Positions 44,368 to 52,972 of a DNA stretch of 64,000 nucleotides are shown in pieces. The position numbers and the translations under genes were made by a program. This DNA comes from Ferrimicrobium acidiphilum DSM 19497 (GTDB taxonomy: Bacteria > Actinomycetota > Acidimicrobiia > Acidimicrobiales > Acidimicrobiaceae), in the NCBI RefSeq assembly GCF_000949255.1, contig NZ_JXUW01000002.1:1-64000 (forward strand), in the 5' to 3' direction. Below the pieces are notes generated by a model. That model was not told where the DNA came from. It did not search any database and was given only the letters and a program-made list of their open reading frames with translations. Numbering within the stretch: position 1 is the first letter of the stretch; each line of letters begins with the position of its first letter.

Positions 44368-46887
44368 GTGACTTATGTCTCTCACTTTGAGGGTCGGGTC
44401 GATATCGAACTCGACCCGTTTCAAGAGGAGGCCATCGCGGCCATCCTTCGGGATGAGTCGGTATTGGTTGCGGCGCCCACCGGATCAGGCAAAACACTCG
44501 TGGGAGTGTTTGGGGCATGCCGCGCTTTAGATCTTGGGCTTCGGACGTTCTACACTACACCGTTGAAGGCGCTCTCGAATCAGAAGTACGCCGAGTTCGT
44601 GCGTGCTTTTGGCGCTGAGAACGTAGGTCTTCTCACTGGGGATAACTCGATCAATCCTAGTGCTCGGGTGGTCGTTATGACCACCGAAGTCTTGCGCAAC
44701 ATGATCTATGCCAGCATGGAGGCGCTGGATGATCTAGGACTCGTCGTGCTCGATGAGGTCCATTACCTCCAGAATCCATATCGTGGTGCGGTATGGGAGG
44801 AGGTAATCATACATCTTCCTCGGAACGTGAGGCTCGTCTGCCTCTCTGCCACCGTCTCCAATGTGCATGATTTCGCTGCCTGGATGCGTGAGGTGCGTGG
44901 ACAGATGACAGTAGTCGAGGCAAGAGGGCGCCCTGTACCACTTGAGCACCGTTACCTGTATGCGGATCGACGATCCCGCCAGGTTTTGGCAATCCCGGTT
45001 CTCCAGGGAGGTCGGCCTAATCCTAAGGGTTCTGAGCTCGATCCTCCGTGGCTATCTAGCTCTCGTCGTTCCTTCGGCCCCAAGGCTCGAGGTGTCGCTC
45101 GGCCGGAGATGATTGAGTTCTTGGCTGCCAATCGGGAACTTCCTGCGATCGTCTTCATTTTCTCACGGGCTGGCTGTCAGGCGGCAGCCGATGAGACCTT
45201 AGCGAGTGGGCTCCGACTGACGGCACAGTTAGAGCGCGAAATGATCCGCGAGGTGGTTGATCGGAGGTTGGCAAAGCTCGACCCAAGAGACCTGAAGGTG
45301 CTTGGGTACGCTCAGTTCTTGGCGGGCCTAGAGGCCGGTTTTGCGCCGCATCATGCAGGCTTGATCCCACCCTTTCGCGAGATTGTTGAGGAGTGCTTCG
45401 AGCGTCTGCTGGTAAAGGTTGTCTTTGCAACCGAGACACTTTCGCTCGGCATTAATATGCCGGCACGTTCGGTTGTGATCGAGAAGATGGTCAAGTTCAA
45501 CGGCGAGACTCACAAAATTTTGTCTCCGGGCGAGTACACCCAGTTTTCTGGGCGAGCTGGGCGTCGCGGGATCGATCATCGAGGAAGCAGCTACGTCGCC
45601 TGGGGCGGCGGGGTAGCCTTCGCTGATGTGGCTCGAGTGGTCGAAGGTGAGTTCTATCCAATTACGAGTTCGTTTCGCCCGACATATAATATGGCCGCCA
45701 ATCTCGTCAAACGTTACACTCCAGAGGCTGCTCGGGAACTGTTGAACCTTTCGTTTGCCCAGTTCTCCCAGGATGCCGAGGTGGTAAGGCTAGAGGCTGA
45801 GCTCCGAGGTTTGCGACGTCGACGTTCGTCGTCTCGGCCGCTCGGAGAGGTTGATGAGATCCGAGTGGTGCCTGGATCGGTTATCTCGGTCCCTGCAGCT
45901 GAGGGTGCACGTCATCGCGCTTCGCTGCTGGTGCTATCGGTGTCTACCCGGCATCATGGTCGTATGAAGATCCAGACCGTGTCCCCATCAGGTCGAGGGT
46001 ATACGTTGGAGGCGACCCACTTGCGTGAGGCGCGGCTACAAAAGCGAATCACGTTACCCCCGGTGGATCGCGGACGCAAAGAGCTGATGCGACGTGAGGC
46101 GGCCAAGGAGCTGAAGCGTAGTCTGAAGGCGAGACATCATCAGGAGCCGTCTAAGGAGTTTCTCGAGACCGGAGTCGCCCGAGAGAGCGAGCTGCGCGAG
46201 GAGGGCAGGGTTGCAAGAATAGAGGAGCGTATCAGCCAACGGCGTGCCGCCCTTTCAGGATATTTTGACCGAGTGTTGTCGGTGATGGAGGCGTTTGGCT
46301 TCTCGAGAGGCTGGTCACTTACCGCAACCGGTTCGATTCTCGCAAATCTCTATTCAGAGTCAGATATCTTGTTGGCACTGGCGCTCGACACCTTAGAGTT
46401 GGAGGCGCTTAACGCGCCGGGATTCGCCTCAGTGCTCTCGTGGATGACATTCGAACCTCGACCGAGCTTTACCGGAACCGGTCTTCGCTCTACCCATCCT
46501 GAACTCATCGATCGTTTTCGCGAGGTCCGGCGCATGTCAGGCGAGCTGCAACGGCTAGAAGGGGTACGAGAATTGCCGCTTACCCGTGTACCCGATGTTG
46601 GTTTTAGCGAACTCGTCTACGACTGGGCAGATCAAAAGCCATTGGAGCGCATTCTGCGTGTAGCGCCTATTCCTCCAGGAGACTTTGTACGCAATACCAA
46701 GCAGATCGCCGACCTTGCTCGACAGGTAGCCGCGGTCTACCAGGATCATCCTCTTGGAAAGCTTGCTCGCCGCACTGAGGCATCGATTGTCCGAGGGATC
46801 GTGGCGATCTCATCGGAGGTGGAGGTGTTGACCAACGAGGATGTTCAGTTCGTCGAGGACGGTGGATTTGATGTCGTCGGTCTCTGA
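44368..46887 (+). CDS. helY: DEAD/DEAH helicase of the Ski2/HelY family
   Basis: An 839-residue superfamily 2 RNA-helicase-like protein. Motif I VLVAAPTGSGKTLVG, Ia FYTTPLKALSNQKYAEF, II VVLDEVHYL, III LSATVSN, and QFSGRAGRRGIDHRG for motif VI; C-terminal DSHCT domain. It resembles mycobacterial HelY and eukaryotic Ski2/Mtr4, which unwind RNA for decay. GTG at 44368 has GGGGAG four bases upstream and gives a length like HelY; a frame from 44311 is also open. Gene order tatA-tatC-helY matches Mycobacterium. Confidence 0.92.
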   Translation: MTYVSHFEGRVDIELDPFQEEAIAAILRDESVLVAAPTGSGKTLVGVFGACRALDLGLRTFYTTPLKALSNQKYAEFVRAFGAENVGLLTGDNSINPSARVVVMTTEVLRNMIYASMEALDDLGLVVLDEVHYLQNPYRGAVWEEVIIHLPRNVRLVCLSATVSNVHDFAAWMREVRGQMTVVEARGRPVPLEHRYLYADRRSRQVLAIPVLQGGRPNPKGSELDPPWLSSSRRSFGPKARGVARPEMIEFLAANRELPAIVFIFSRAGCQAAADETLASGLRLTAQLEREMIREVVDRRLAKLDPRDLKVLGYAQFLAGLEAGFAPHHAGLIPPFREIVEECFERLLVKVVFATETLSLGINMPARSVVIEKMVKFNGETHKILSPGEYTQFSGRAGRRGIDHRGSSYVAWGGGVAFADVARVVEGEFYPITSSFRPTYNMAANLVKRYTPEAARELLNLSFAQFSQDAEVVRLEAELRGLRRRRSSSRPLGEVDEIRVVPGSVISVPAAEGARHRASLLVLSVSTRHHGRMKIQTVSPSGRGYTLEATHLREARLQKRITLPPVDRGRKELMRREAAKELKRSLKARHHQEPSKEFLETGVARESELREEGRVARIEERISQRRAALSGYFDRVLSVMEAFGFSRGWSLTATGSILANLYSESDILLALALDTLELEALNAPGFASVLSWMTFEPRPSFTGTGLRSTHPELIDRFREVRRMSGELQRLEGVRELPLTRVPDVGFSELVYDWADQKPLERILRVAPIPPGDFVRNTKQIADLARQVAAVYQDHPLGKLARRTEASIVRGIVAISSEVEVLTNEDVQFVEDGGFDVVGL

Positions 46888-46959
46888 GCTTGCGGTGGCT
46901 AGCCAGACGTCGTCGTGAGAGCTGCGTCGTTGGAGCTACGCTGTCGGTAGGCTAGCGGC

Positions 46960-48555
46960 GTGGAAAACTACCTACCCGAAGTCTTTTCTGGCGCCGAGCT
47001 TGAGGCGCTAACCCCGTACTTCACCAATACTGATGGACCCGTCTTCTGTCTCCAGAACATTCCTCAGGAGTTGGCGGCGGCGCTGTTTGCTCGGTATTCG
47101 AGGTCGAACAAGTCGTTACGACGTATCTTCCTTGATGAGTTTATCGAAGACGTGGAGTCAATTAACGTACAGGCTGGCCTCGGTGAGGGATCACGCACAA
47201 GGCAGTTGATGAAGAGGGTGATCGGAGAGTATGGCGATGACTCTGTGGCTCAGCTTGCCGTCGCACATGTGGCGGTTGAACAGGTGTCTACCGTGCTTAC
47301 CAGATCGCTTGAGCGTCATCGTCTACTCTCCTTTCTCGAGCAATCGACGCGCTATGTTAATTTAAGTTCTCTACGCGCTGACGGAAGTTTGCGTGCGGTT
47401 ATCCCTCAGGAGTTCGCGAGTGAGGTTCGCCGTCGCTATCATCTCATTGTCGCCCAGGAGTTCGACCTCTACTCCACTGTCTTTGGGACTATGGAGGCGC
47501 GCTTTAGCAAGGGGCTAGACGAAGATGATGTGGCTAGGCGTCGAGCAGGAAGAGCAGCCGCGCTCGATGTCGCACGCTCTTGTCTTCCCATGTCCACCAT
47601 GACCAATGTCGGTATTGTCGGAAGTGCGCAAGCCTTGGAGTATCTGGTGATCCGGTTGCGTTCGGTCGGCTCGTCTGAGAGCCTGTTCGTTGCTGACGCA
47701 ATCGCACAGGAGGTGTCAAAGGTTCTTGGCTTGCTGGTGTCTAGGATGGATCGTCCTGATCGTGGGCACCGATGGACCAAGTACCTTGTGGATAGGCGGG
47801 ATAACGTAGAGTTTCTGCTTGGGCAGCTGGGGGCACATGAGCCTTCTGTGTCGCCGACCCCGTATGCCGAGCCAACGGTTCGCTTGTTGAACGTAGAGCC
47901 GCGCAACGATGATGATCTAATCCCGTGGATGTTATATGAGCTAAGTGGTGCGTCGTTTACAGAGTGCGAGCGCTATTCGATAGCTTTAACCGAAGCCGAA
48001 CGGGTTGCTGTATTCCGGGCTTATGTTGGGGATAGGGAGAATCGCCGACATAAGCCCTCTCGTGCGTGGGAGATGAGCTCGTATACGTTTGAGATCGAAA
48101 CCGACTACGGATCGTATCGTGATCTGGCTCGTCATCGACTTTTGACCTTACTCGAGCAGGATCCTGTTACTCTCTCCGGCTACCAGGTAGACCCTCAGCT
48201 GGCCGAGGAGGGGCTACTCGAGTCAATTGACCCGGTCTTTGAGGCAGCGTTCCGTTTTGCGCACGATCTCCATAACGAGGTATCGGCTCCGACCGCTCGC
48301 ATGGTACTTCCGTTGGCGACACGAGTGCGTTTCGTCGTTAGGCTCAATGCTCGCGAGCTTTTGCACCTAGTGGAGCTGCGATCTCAACCTCAGGGCCATC
48401 CAGTCTACCGGCATATAGCCCAAGAGATGTATCGGTTGTTGGAACGTGTTGGCCACCGACGTATAGCCCAAGCTATGCGTTTTGTTGACTTAGACACTTA
48501 CTCGCTGGGTCGGACCTCCGAAGAGGAGCACCTAATCGAGAAACTTGAAAATTAG
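46960..48555 (+). CDS. Tandem-domain ThyX-like (FAD-dependent thymidylate synthase) protein
   Basis: A 531-residue protein about twice the length of ordinary ThyX. The first half has ERHRLLSFLEQSTRYVNLSS, fitting the ThyX motif RHRx7S with R119-H120-R121. The second half has ARHRLLTLLEQDPVTLSGYQ near residue 391, the same motif with the Ser replaced by Asp. So the second domain looks degenerate. ThyX methylates dUMP with methylenetetrahydrofolate and NADPH; a fused copy could form pseudo-dimers. Whether it makes dTMP is not certain from sequence. GTG start with weak ribosome site. Confidence 0.8.
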   Translation: MENYLPEVFSGAELEALTPYFTNTDGPVFCLQNIPQELAAALFARYSRSNKSLRRIFLDEFIEDVESINVQAGLGEGSRTRQLMKRVIGEYGDDSVAQLAVAHVAVEQVSTVLTRSLERHRLLSFLEQSTRYVNLSSLRADGSLRAVIPQEFASEVRRRYHLIVAQEFDLYSTVFGTMEARFSKGLDEDDVARRRAGRAAALDVARSCLPMSTMTNVGIVGSAQALEYLVIRLRSVGSSESLFVADAIAQEVSKVLGLLVSRMDRPDRGHRWTKYLVDRRDNVEFLLGQLGAHEPSVSPTPYAEPTVRLLNVEPRNDDDLIPWMLYELSGASFTECERYSIALTEAERVAVFRAYVGDRENRRHKPSRAWEMSSYTFEIETDYGSYRDLARHRLLTLLEQDPVTLSGYQVDPQLAEEGLLESIDPVFEAAFRFAHDLHNEVSAPTARMVLPLATRVRFVVRLNARELLHLVELRSQPQGHPVYRHIAQEMYRLLERVGHRRIAQAMRFVDLDTYSLGRTSEEEHLIEKLEN

Positions 48556-48639
48556 ACCCGATTTGTGGAACTAAAAAGGGTTCAAAGTGGTTAGCATTGC
48601 CGAATTGAAACACGTGATGATAGAGCGAAAGAGGTAATG

Positions 48640-49164
48640 ATGGCAGGTCGTAAGAAGAAGGTTGCAGAGGAGTCGATGGCGGCACCCACAGACGAGGAAC
48701 TCGATCTGGATGAAGACATCGACGAGGAGCTCGATCTAGATGATGACCTTGAGGTTGACGACGAGATCGACGAGGAGCTCGATCTAGATGACGACCTTGA
48801 CGCTGATGAGCAGACGGACGACGAGATCGTTCTCGATGGAATCGACGGCGTTGAGATTGATGAGTTGCCGTTAGAGGAGGACGACGAAGATGTTGAGGAC
48901 GTTGAGGAGGTTGACGACGCCGATGATGAGGAGGTTGACGACGCCGATGACGATGAGGTGGAGTCAGCGCTAGATGACATCCTGCGTGAGCGTTTTGTGG
49001 TCACTGAGGTTGACGACGAGGAGGAGGTCGATGAGTCTGGTGATACCGTTATCCGGGTCAAGCCACGACAACCTGATGAGTTTGTCTGTCAGTCATGCTT
49101 CCTGGTTAAGAGTATGATACAGCTGGCGGACACTGACAAGATGTTCTGCCGTGACTGTGTCTAG
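48640..49164 (+). CDS. Very acidic DUF4193-like protein with C-terminal zinc finger
   Basis: A 174-residue protein. Residues about 14-110 are dominated by Asp/Glu with repeats DEELDLDDDLEVDDEIDEEL. The C-terminus PDEFVCQSCFLVKSMIQLAD and MFCRDCV is the DUF4193 CxxC-CxxC ribbon found in actinobacteria. ATG at 48640 (an ATG also at 48637) follows AAAGAGGTA. Function unknown; in known DUF4193 proteins the acidic part is shorter. Confidence 0.8.
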   Translation: MAGRKKKVAEESMAAPTDEELDLDEDIDEELDLDDDLEVDDEIDEELDLDDDLDADEQTDDEIVLDGIDGVEIDELPLEEDDEDVEDVEEVDDADDEEVDDADDDEVESALDDILRERFVVTEVDDEEEVDESGDTVIRVKPRQPDEFVCQSCFLVKSMIQLADTDKMFCRDCV

Positions 49165-49212
49165 TAGGATGTAGTTGGCGAGCTGATCTCGGCTCGGTTA
49201 GAAAGGAGTGAC

Positions 49213-49779
49213 ATGGCTACGCAAGAGACTCCATCGTTCGATTTCGATGATCTTAAACAGGAGGTGGTTAATCGGTTGATCTTTCAACCGATTGGGCTCC
49301 TGGCGGCGGTTGTCAGGACACTTCCAAACGCAGCCGAAGAGGGTCGTAGGGTAGTTGAAGGTCCGCTTCAGACCGCAAAATTTGTGGGAGACATGGCGGC
49401 CGGCGTGATGAAGGCTAAGTACGGCGCTCAGATCAGCGACCTGGAGGGGAAGGTCTCAGACGTGAGGCGCACCGTGGAGGGTGCTGCAGATCTTGTCATC
49501 AAGACTGCTCAATCTAGGGTCGGTGGTTTCGGTGCTGAATCTCAGCCACGTACCACAGACGATGGCGGTGCCGGTGAGGCTACCGTTCACGAGGCCGAGG
49601 GCAGCGAGACTGTTGGCGGTATTGTCGGTTATGAATCGATGACTGCTGCCGAGGTAATTAGCCACCTCGATGGCTTGACGCTTTCGGAGCTCGGCGAGGT
49701 AGAGGCTTTTGAGCTCGAGCATCGGCGTCGCCGGACTGTGCTTGGACGGGTGTCAAAATTGCGTGAGGATCACCACTAG
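49213..49779 (+). CDS. Conserved helical protein of unknown role
   Basis: A 188-residue protein: an N-terminal amphipathic region (LIFQPIGLLAAVVRTLPNAA), a central Ser/Gly/Glu-rich linker and a C-terminal YESMTAAEVISHLDGLTLSE then LGEVEAFELEHRRRRTVLGR, a short helical module seen at the end of many actinobacterial lipid-droplet-like proteins. AAAGGAG precedes the ATG. It follows the DUF4193 gene by 48 bases, probably cotranscribed. Confidence 0.6.
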   Translation: MATQETPSFDFDDLKQEVVNRLIFQPIGLLAAVVRTLPNAAEEGRRVVEGPLQTAKFVGDMAAGVMKAKYGAQISDLEGKVSDVRRTVEGAADLVIKTAQSRVGGFGAESQPRTTDDGGAGEATVHEAEGSETVGGIVGYESMTAAEVISHLDGLTLSELGEVEAFELEHRRRRTVLGRVSKLREDHH

Positions 49780-49784
49780 CAGGC

Positions 49785-49800
49785 GTGGCGGTACCGCCAC
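49785..49800. repeat. 16-bp perfect palindrome between convergent genes
   Basis: GTGGCGGTACCGCCAC is self-complementary with no loop, five bases after the stop of the gene at 49213 and 30 bases before the Nudix stop. It could act as a terminator hairpin in either strand or as a protein-binding site; no T-tract follows. Confidence 0.6.
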
Positions 49801-49830
49801 CGCCATAAGGTGAGTCGATTTCACGGCTAG

Positions 49831-50223
49831 TTAAGTGTTGTGGGTTGACTTGCGTCCGTCGGAGATCGCCATGAGCGTGGTGGTCACTCCTGGGGCAAGC
49901 GGCATGGCCATCGCCTCATTTAGCTGGAACCAACGGGCGTCTAGTGCGTCGGAGTGTGCTGAGATCGCGTCTGGATCAATGGGTGGCTCGCAGAGGAAGC
50001 TAAAGAGGACGTAGGAGCGGCTCGGGGCGTAGAGTTCGATCTCGGCTATCAGCCGTAGTGGACGCAGGGAGATCCCTATCTCTTCGTAGGTCTCTCTCAT
50101 CAGAGCCTTTAGCAGACCTTCGTGCGGTTCTACTTTGCCGCCAGGTGGGGCCCAGAGCTCCGGTATAGGCGGAGACCTCCTGATGAGCAGGACGCGGCCA
50201 TGGTCGATGCTAACGGCGGACAC
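49831..50223 (-). CDS. Nudix hydrolase
   Basis: A 130-residue protein with a complete Nudix box GGKVEPHEGLLKALMRETYE then EIGI (Gx5Ex7REUxEExGU). N-terminus VSIDHGRVLLIRRSPPIPEL, WAPPGGK leads the box. Hydrolyses a nucleoside diphosphate linked to another moiety; the target is not readable. GTG start at 50223 with AGGA upstream; the open frame extends upstream into the GNAT gene end without another usable start codon. Confidence 0.88.
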   Translation of the reverse strand: MSAVSIDHGRVLLIRRSPPIPELWAPPGGKVEPHEGLLKALMRETYEEIGISLRPLRLIAEIELYAPSRSYVLFSFLCEPPIDPDAISAHSDALDARWFQLNEAMAMPLAPGVTTTLMAISDGRKSTHNT

Positions 50224-50261
50224 TGCAGTCCTAACGCTGGTTCTGATGTCAGCTTGGCTAG

Positions 50262-50621
50262 CTATAGTTCGATGTCCCTTCGCACTCGGATCTTATCCGA
50301 ACGGAAGCCCTGGGCTTCGTAGGTGAGCTTTGCCACCCGGTCGCCAGGTGAAACCCACCCGTAAAAGGCGCTGCATCTCGCCCTCTTGGCGACCGCGATG
50401 GCCTCCTCAAGGAGCTGCTCACCGATACCTAGATCTCGGAGTTCTGGCTGCACGAAGTGGAAGGTCACCTCCGCCTCCGGTGCACGCGCTGTGAATCGAA
50501 TCAATCCTGCTGGTATGTCGTTGTAGTAGGCGACCACGAGTCGTTCCTCAGGGCTGATCTCTGGGATCCAATCGTGGAAATCAGGCGGAGTTCTGTCGAC
50601 CGCATATGTGCGGATCGTCAT
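50262..50621 (-). CDS. GNAT family N-acetyltransferase
   Basis: A 119-residue protein with the GNAT core: VAYYNDIPAGLIRFTARAPE, FHFVQPELRDLGIGEQLLEE (acetyl-CoA-binding R/Q-x-x-G-x-G/A variant DLGIGEQ) and YEAQGFRSDKIRVRRDI. It lies three bases after the RG-rich protein and 38 bases before the Nudix gene on the same strand. Substrate unknown. Confidence 0.8.
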   Translation of the reverse strand: MTIRTYAVDRTPPDFHDWIPEISPEERLVVAYYNDIPAGLIRFTARAPEAEVTFHFVQPELRDLGIGEQLLEEAIAVAKRARCSAFYGWVSPGDRVAKLTYEAQGFRSDKIRVRRDIEL

Positions 50622-50624
50622 GGT

Positions 50625-51944
50625 TCAATCTTCGTTGACTTGAGTCTCTTCGGTAGCAGCTGGTTTCTTTGGTCGTGAAGTCTTCGGCACCATCGCTAGT
50701 ATCTCAGGCCGGGGTGGAGGAGGAACCGAGACTCCTGTCAGTTGGGCTAATGCTGGGATACGTCCTGCATTCTCCTTGGCAAACTCCATGAGTTCGGGCG
50801 TTGCGTCGCTCGGGAGGCTCGTAGGTTGTACATGACGCCGGATCGGGCTCTGGGCTACTGCATCTATGAGAACCATCCATCGTTCTGAAGGAGTATCGGC
50901 GCTCATCTCTTCGTTGCAGAGTGTCACCAAGCGCTGGGCAAGTTCCGCAGGTAACTTGGCTGTTGGATCAGGAAGTTTTGCGCTAAGCCGTAGTGCACGC
51001 ACTAAGCGGTTCTCGTCGACCGCCCCCGCGACTTCCTTCTGCCACTTCTCAGTTTCGGTGCTGGCGCGAGCATTTAGCACCTCGGTGAGTGCGTTGGCTA
51101 GTTCTGTGACTTGCTGATTCTTCGCCGATCTATCGGCGGCGGCAAGTATGGAACGTAGATCCTTTAGCGAGATCTCTTGGGCTATCTCATTGGCCGCCTC
51201 GGCTCTGTCGAGCCATGTAGCTACACGAATCTTTGGTAGGATGCCTTCGGCAATTTTGAGGGTTGCATCGACAGGTGTCTCGGGCTCTCCAGCCGCAGCG
51301 GCTCGTGCATTTTGTTCTGATATGGCGGCGCGAACTGCAGGCAGCCCTCCCTTCATGAGAGCCTCGCCGATCGGACGATGCTCGGGCAGTAGCGATTCGA
51401 GCACCTCCCTGCGATGGGTCTCCTTTGGGTGCAGGCGCTTAGCCTCAGACCTACCCGATCGACGTCGATCATTTGAAGTAGGTCGACCCCGAGCACCCCT
51501 ATCCTGGGATGCCGGTCGGTCTCGATCGTTCGTGCGTTGGGGGCGTTCGCCATCTGCTTGACGATTGCGCGGCCCCTGACCCTGTCGACCTCTGTCCGTG
51601 CCTTGACGTGGGCGTTCGCCGCCTTCACGAGAGCCGCGACCAGGACGGTCGGGACGACCCTTTTTGCGAACCGATATCGTCACTAACGGATCATCTGAAG
51701 ACGATCCAATGATCTCGATTCTGTTATCGGCTGACTTCTTCGGTGCCGGAGCTGTGACGGCAAGGACTTCGATGCCATCGAGCCCCATGGACACCTCCGC
51801 GCGAGCTACGTCGCCGATTTTCGCCCCGTCGTAGAGGAGCTCAGCAGCGACAGTTCCCTTGGGACTGCGAGCGCCTGCCGCTCGCCAAGTCCAGCTGTCA
51901 TTGTTGAGCTGACTCGTCAGCTCAATCTCTAGTTTGGTTGCCAT
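50625..51944 (-). CDS. Arg/Gly-rich protein with helical C-terminal domain, unknown
   Basis: A 439-residue protein. Residues 1-95 look beta-rich (MATKLEIELTSQLNNDSWTW, GDVARAEVSMGLDGIEVLAV). About 95-180 is a basic disordered stretch rich in RG/RQ/RP (RPGRGSREGGERPRQGTDRG), as in RNA-binding proteins. The rest is alpha-helical with SLKDLRSILAAADRSAKNQQ. ATG 51944 has GGTGGAGG upstream; an extension to 51998 is unlikely. Head of the minus-strand operon with GNAT and Nudix. Probably RNA- or nucleoid-associated, inferred from composition only. Confidence 0.6.
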   Translation of the reverse strand: MATKLEIELTSQLNNDSWTWRAAGARSPKGTVAAELLYDGAKIGDVARAEVSMGLDGIEVLAVTAPAPKKSADNRIEIIGSSSDDPLVTISVRKKGRPDRPGRGSREGGERPRQGTDRGRQGQGPRNRQADGERPQRTNDRDRPASQDRGARGRPTSNDRRRSGRSEAKRLHPKETHRREVLESLLPEHRPIGEALMKGGLPAVRAAISEQNARAAAAGEPETPVDATLKIAEGILPKIRVATWLDRAEAANEIAQEISLKDLRSILAAADRSAKNQQVTELANALTEVLNARASTETEKWQKEVAGAVDENRLVRALRLSAKLPDPTAKLPAELAQRLVTLCNEEMSADTPSERWMVLIDAVAQSPIRRHVQPTSLPSDATPELMEFAKENAGRIPALAQLTGVSVPPPPRPEILAMVPKTSRPKKPAATEETQVNED

Positions 51945-52050
51945 GAGCCTCCACCTGCCACCTGTATCGATTTGTGGCGATCGTCGGTTGATCGCCACCG
52001 GGCAATACTAGTCGGACGGTCGATCGGGGTCAGCAGCTAGCCTTGCCGGA

Positions 52051-52893
52051 ATGAGAGTTGGTGCCCATGTCTCCGCTGCAGGTGGGGTTGATGGATTGAT
52101 ACAGCGTGCGAACTCTCTCGGTGTTGAGGCGGCGCAGTTCTTTCTCTCCTCTCCTCGTACCTGGAAGTTTCGTCCGATTGCTCCATCGGTAGCCGGTAAG
52201 ACTAAGGCTGTGGCACTTGCACAAGGGGTGCAGCGCTTGGTTGTGCATGCGTCGTACCTGATCAACTTGGGCTCCGATGATCCAGTGCTCGCAGGCAAAT
52301 CGAGCGAATTGCTCGCCGCCGTGATGAGGGCTGCCTCTGCTGATCAGCTCTCAGCTGTTGTCCTCCATCCAGGGTCGCATAAGGGCCATGGTTTCGACGC
52401 CAGCCTCGACAGATGGTTCAACGGTGTCGAGCCAGGCCTCGGTTTTGCCTCGGCGGACACAAGACTGCTTCTTGAAAACACCGCTGGCGGGGGTGCCTCC
52501 ATGGGGCGATCTGTACAGGAGCTTCGTGCACTGCTAGATCTCTGTGCTCGACCGGATGCGGTAGGTATCTGCATCGATACCCAGCATCTGTTCGCAGCTG
52601 GATATGATCTGCGGGATCGTGGGGTGGCTTCGGAGCTCGCAGCGCAATTGTTGTCCGAGTTTGGAGACATCCCAGTTGTGCACCTAAACGATTCAGCGAC
52701 CGAGCTTGGCTCGGCTCACGACAGGCACGCCAACCTAGGCGAGGGCGCGATTGGCCTTGAGGCTTTAATCGATTTCATCGGCCATGAGGTATTCCGTTTC
52801 GCGGACATCATCCTTGAGGTCCCTGGTTCGGGTGATGGGCCACGTGTAGAGGACGTGTCACTGCTTCGGGAAGCGCTCAAGCAGCGCGAATAG
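52051..52893 (+). CDS. nfo: Endonuclease IV (AP endonuclease)
   Basis: A 280-residue TIM-barrel metalloenzyme that cuts DNA at abasic sites. Motifs in order: MRVGAHVSAAGGVDGLIQRA, LVVHASYLINLGSDD, VVLHPGSHKGHG, LLLENTAGGG, GICIDTQHLFAAGYDLRDR, HLNDSATELGSAHDRHANLG and EGAIG; the metal-binding His, Glu and Asp residues are all present. Little ribosome site before the ATG. A small hairpin (AGACAA/TTGTCT) overlaps the stop codon. Confidence 0.94.
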   Translation: MRVGAHVSAAGGVDGLIQRANSLGVEAAQFFLSSPRTWKFRPIAPSVAGKTKAVALAQGVQRLVVHASYLINLGSDDPVLAGKSSELLAAVMRAASADQLSAVVLHPGSHKGHGFDASLDRWFNGVEPGLGFASADTRLLLENTAGGGASMGRSVQELRALLDLCARPDAVGICIDTQHLFAAGYDLRDRGVASELAAQLLSEFGDIPVVHLNDSATELGSAHDRHANLGEGAIGLEALIDFIGHEVFRFADIILEVPGSGDGPRVEDVSLLREALKQRE

Positions 52894-52972
52894 ACAAGAG
52901 TTTGTCTGGGCCCTGTCTAGCACGTGTGCTTTGATATAGATGATAGCTGGGCAAGATTGGATGAGCCGATGT

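Noticed and set aside
48591-49061. Minus-strand Ser-rich frame opposite the acidic gene
   Set aside because: Serine runs are the antisense of Asp/Glu codons in the DUF4193 gene; no ribosome site.
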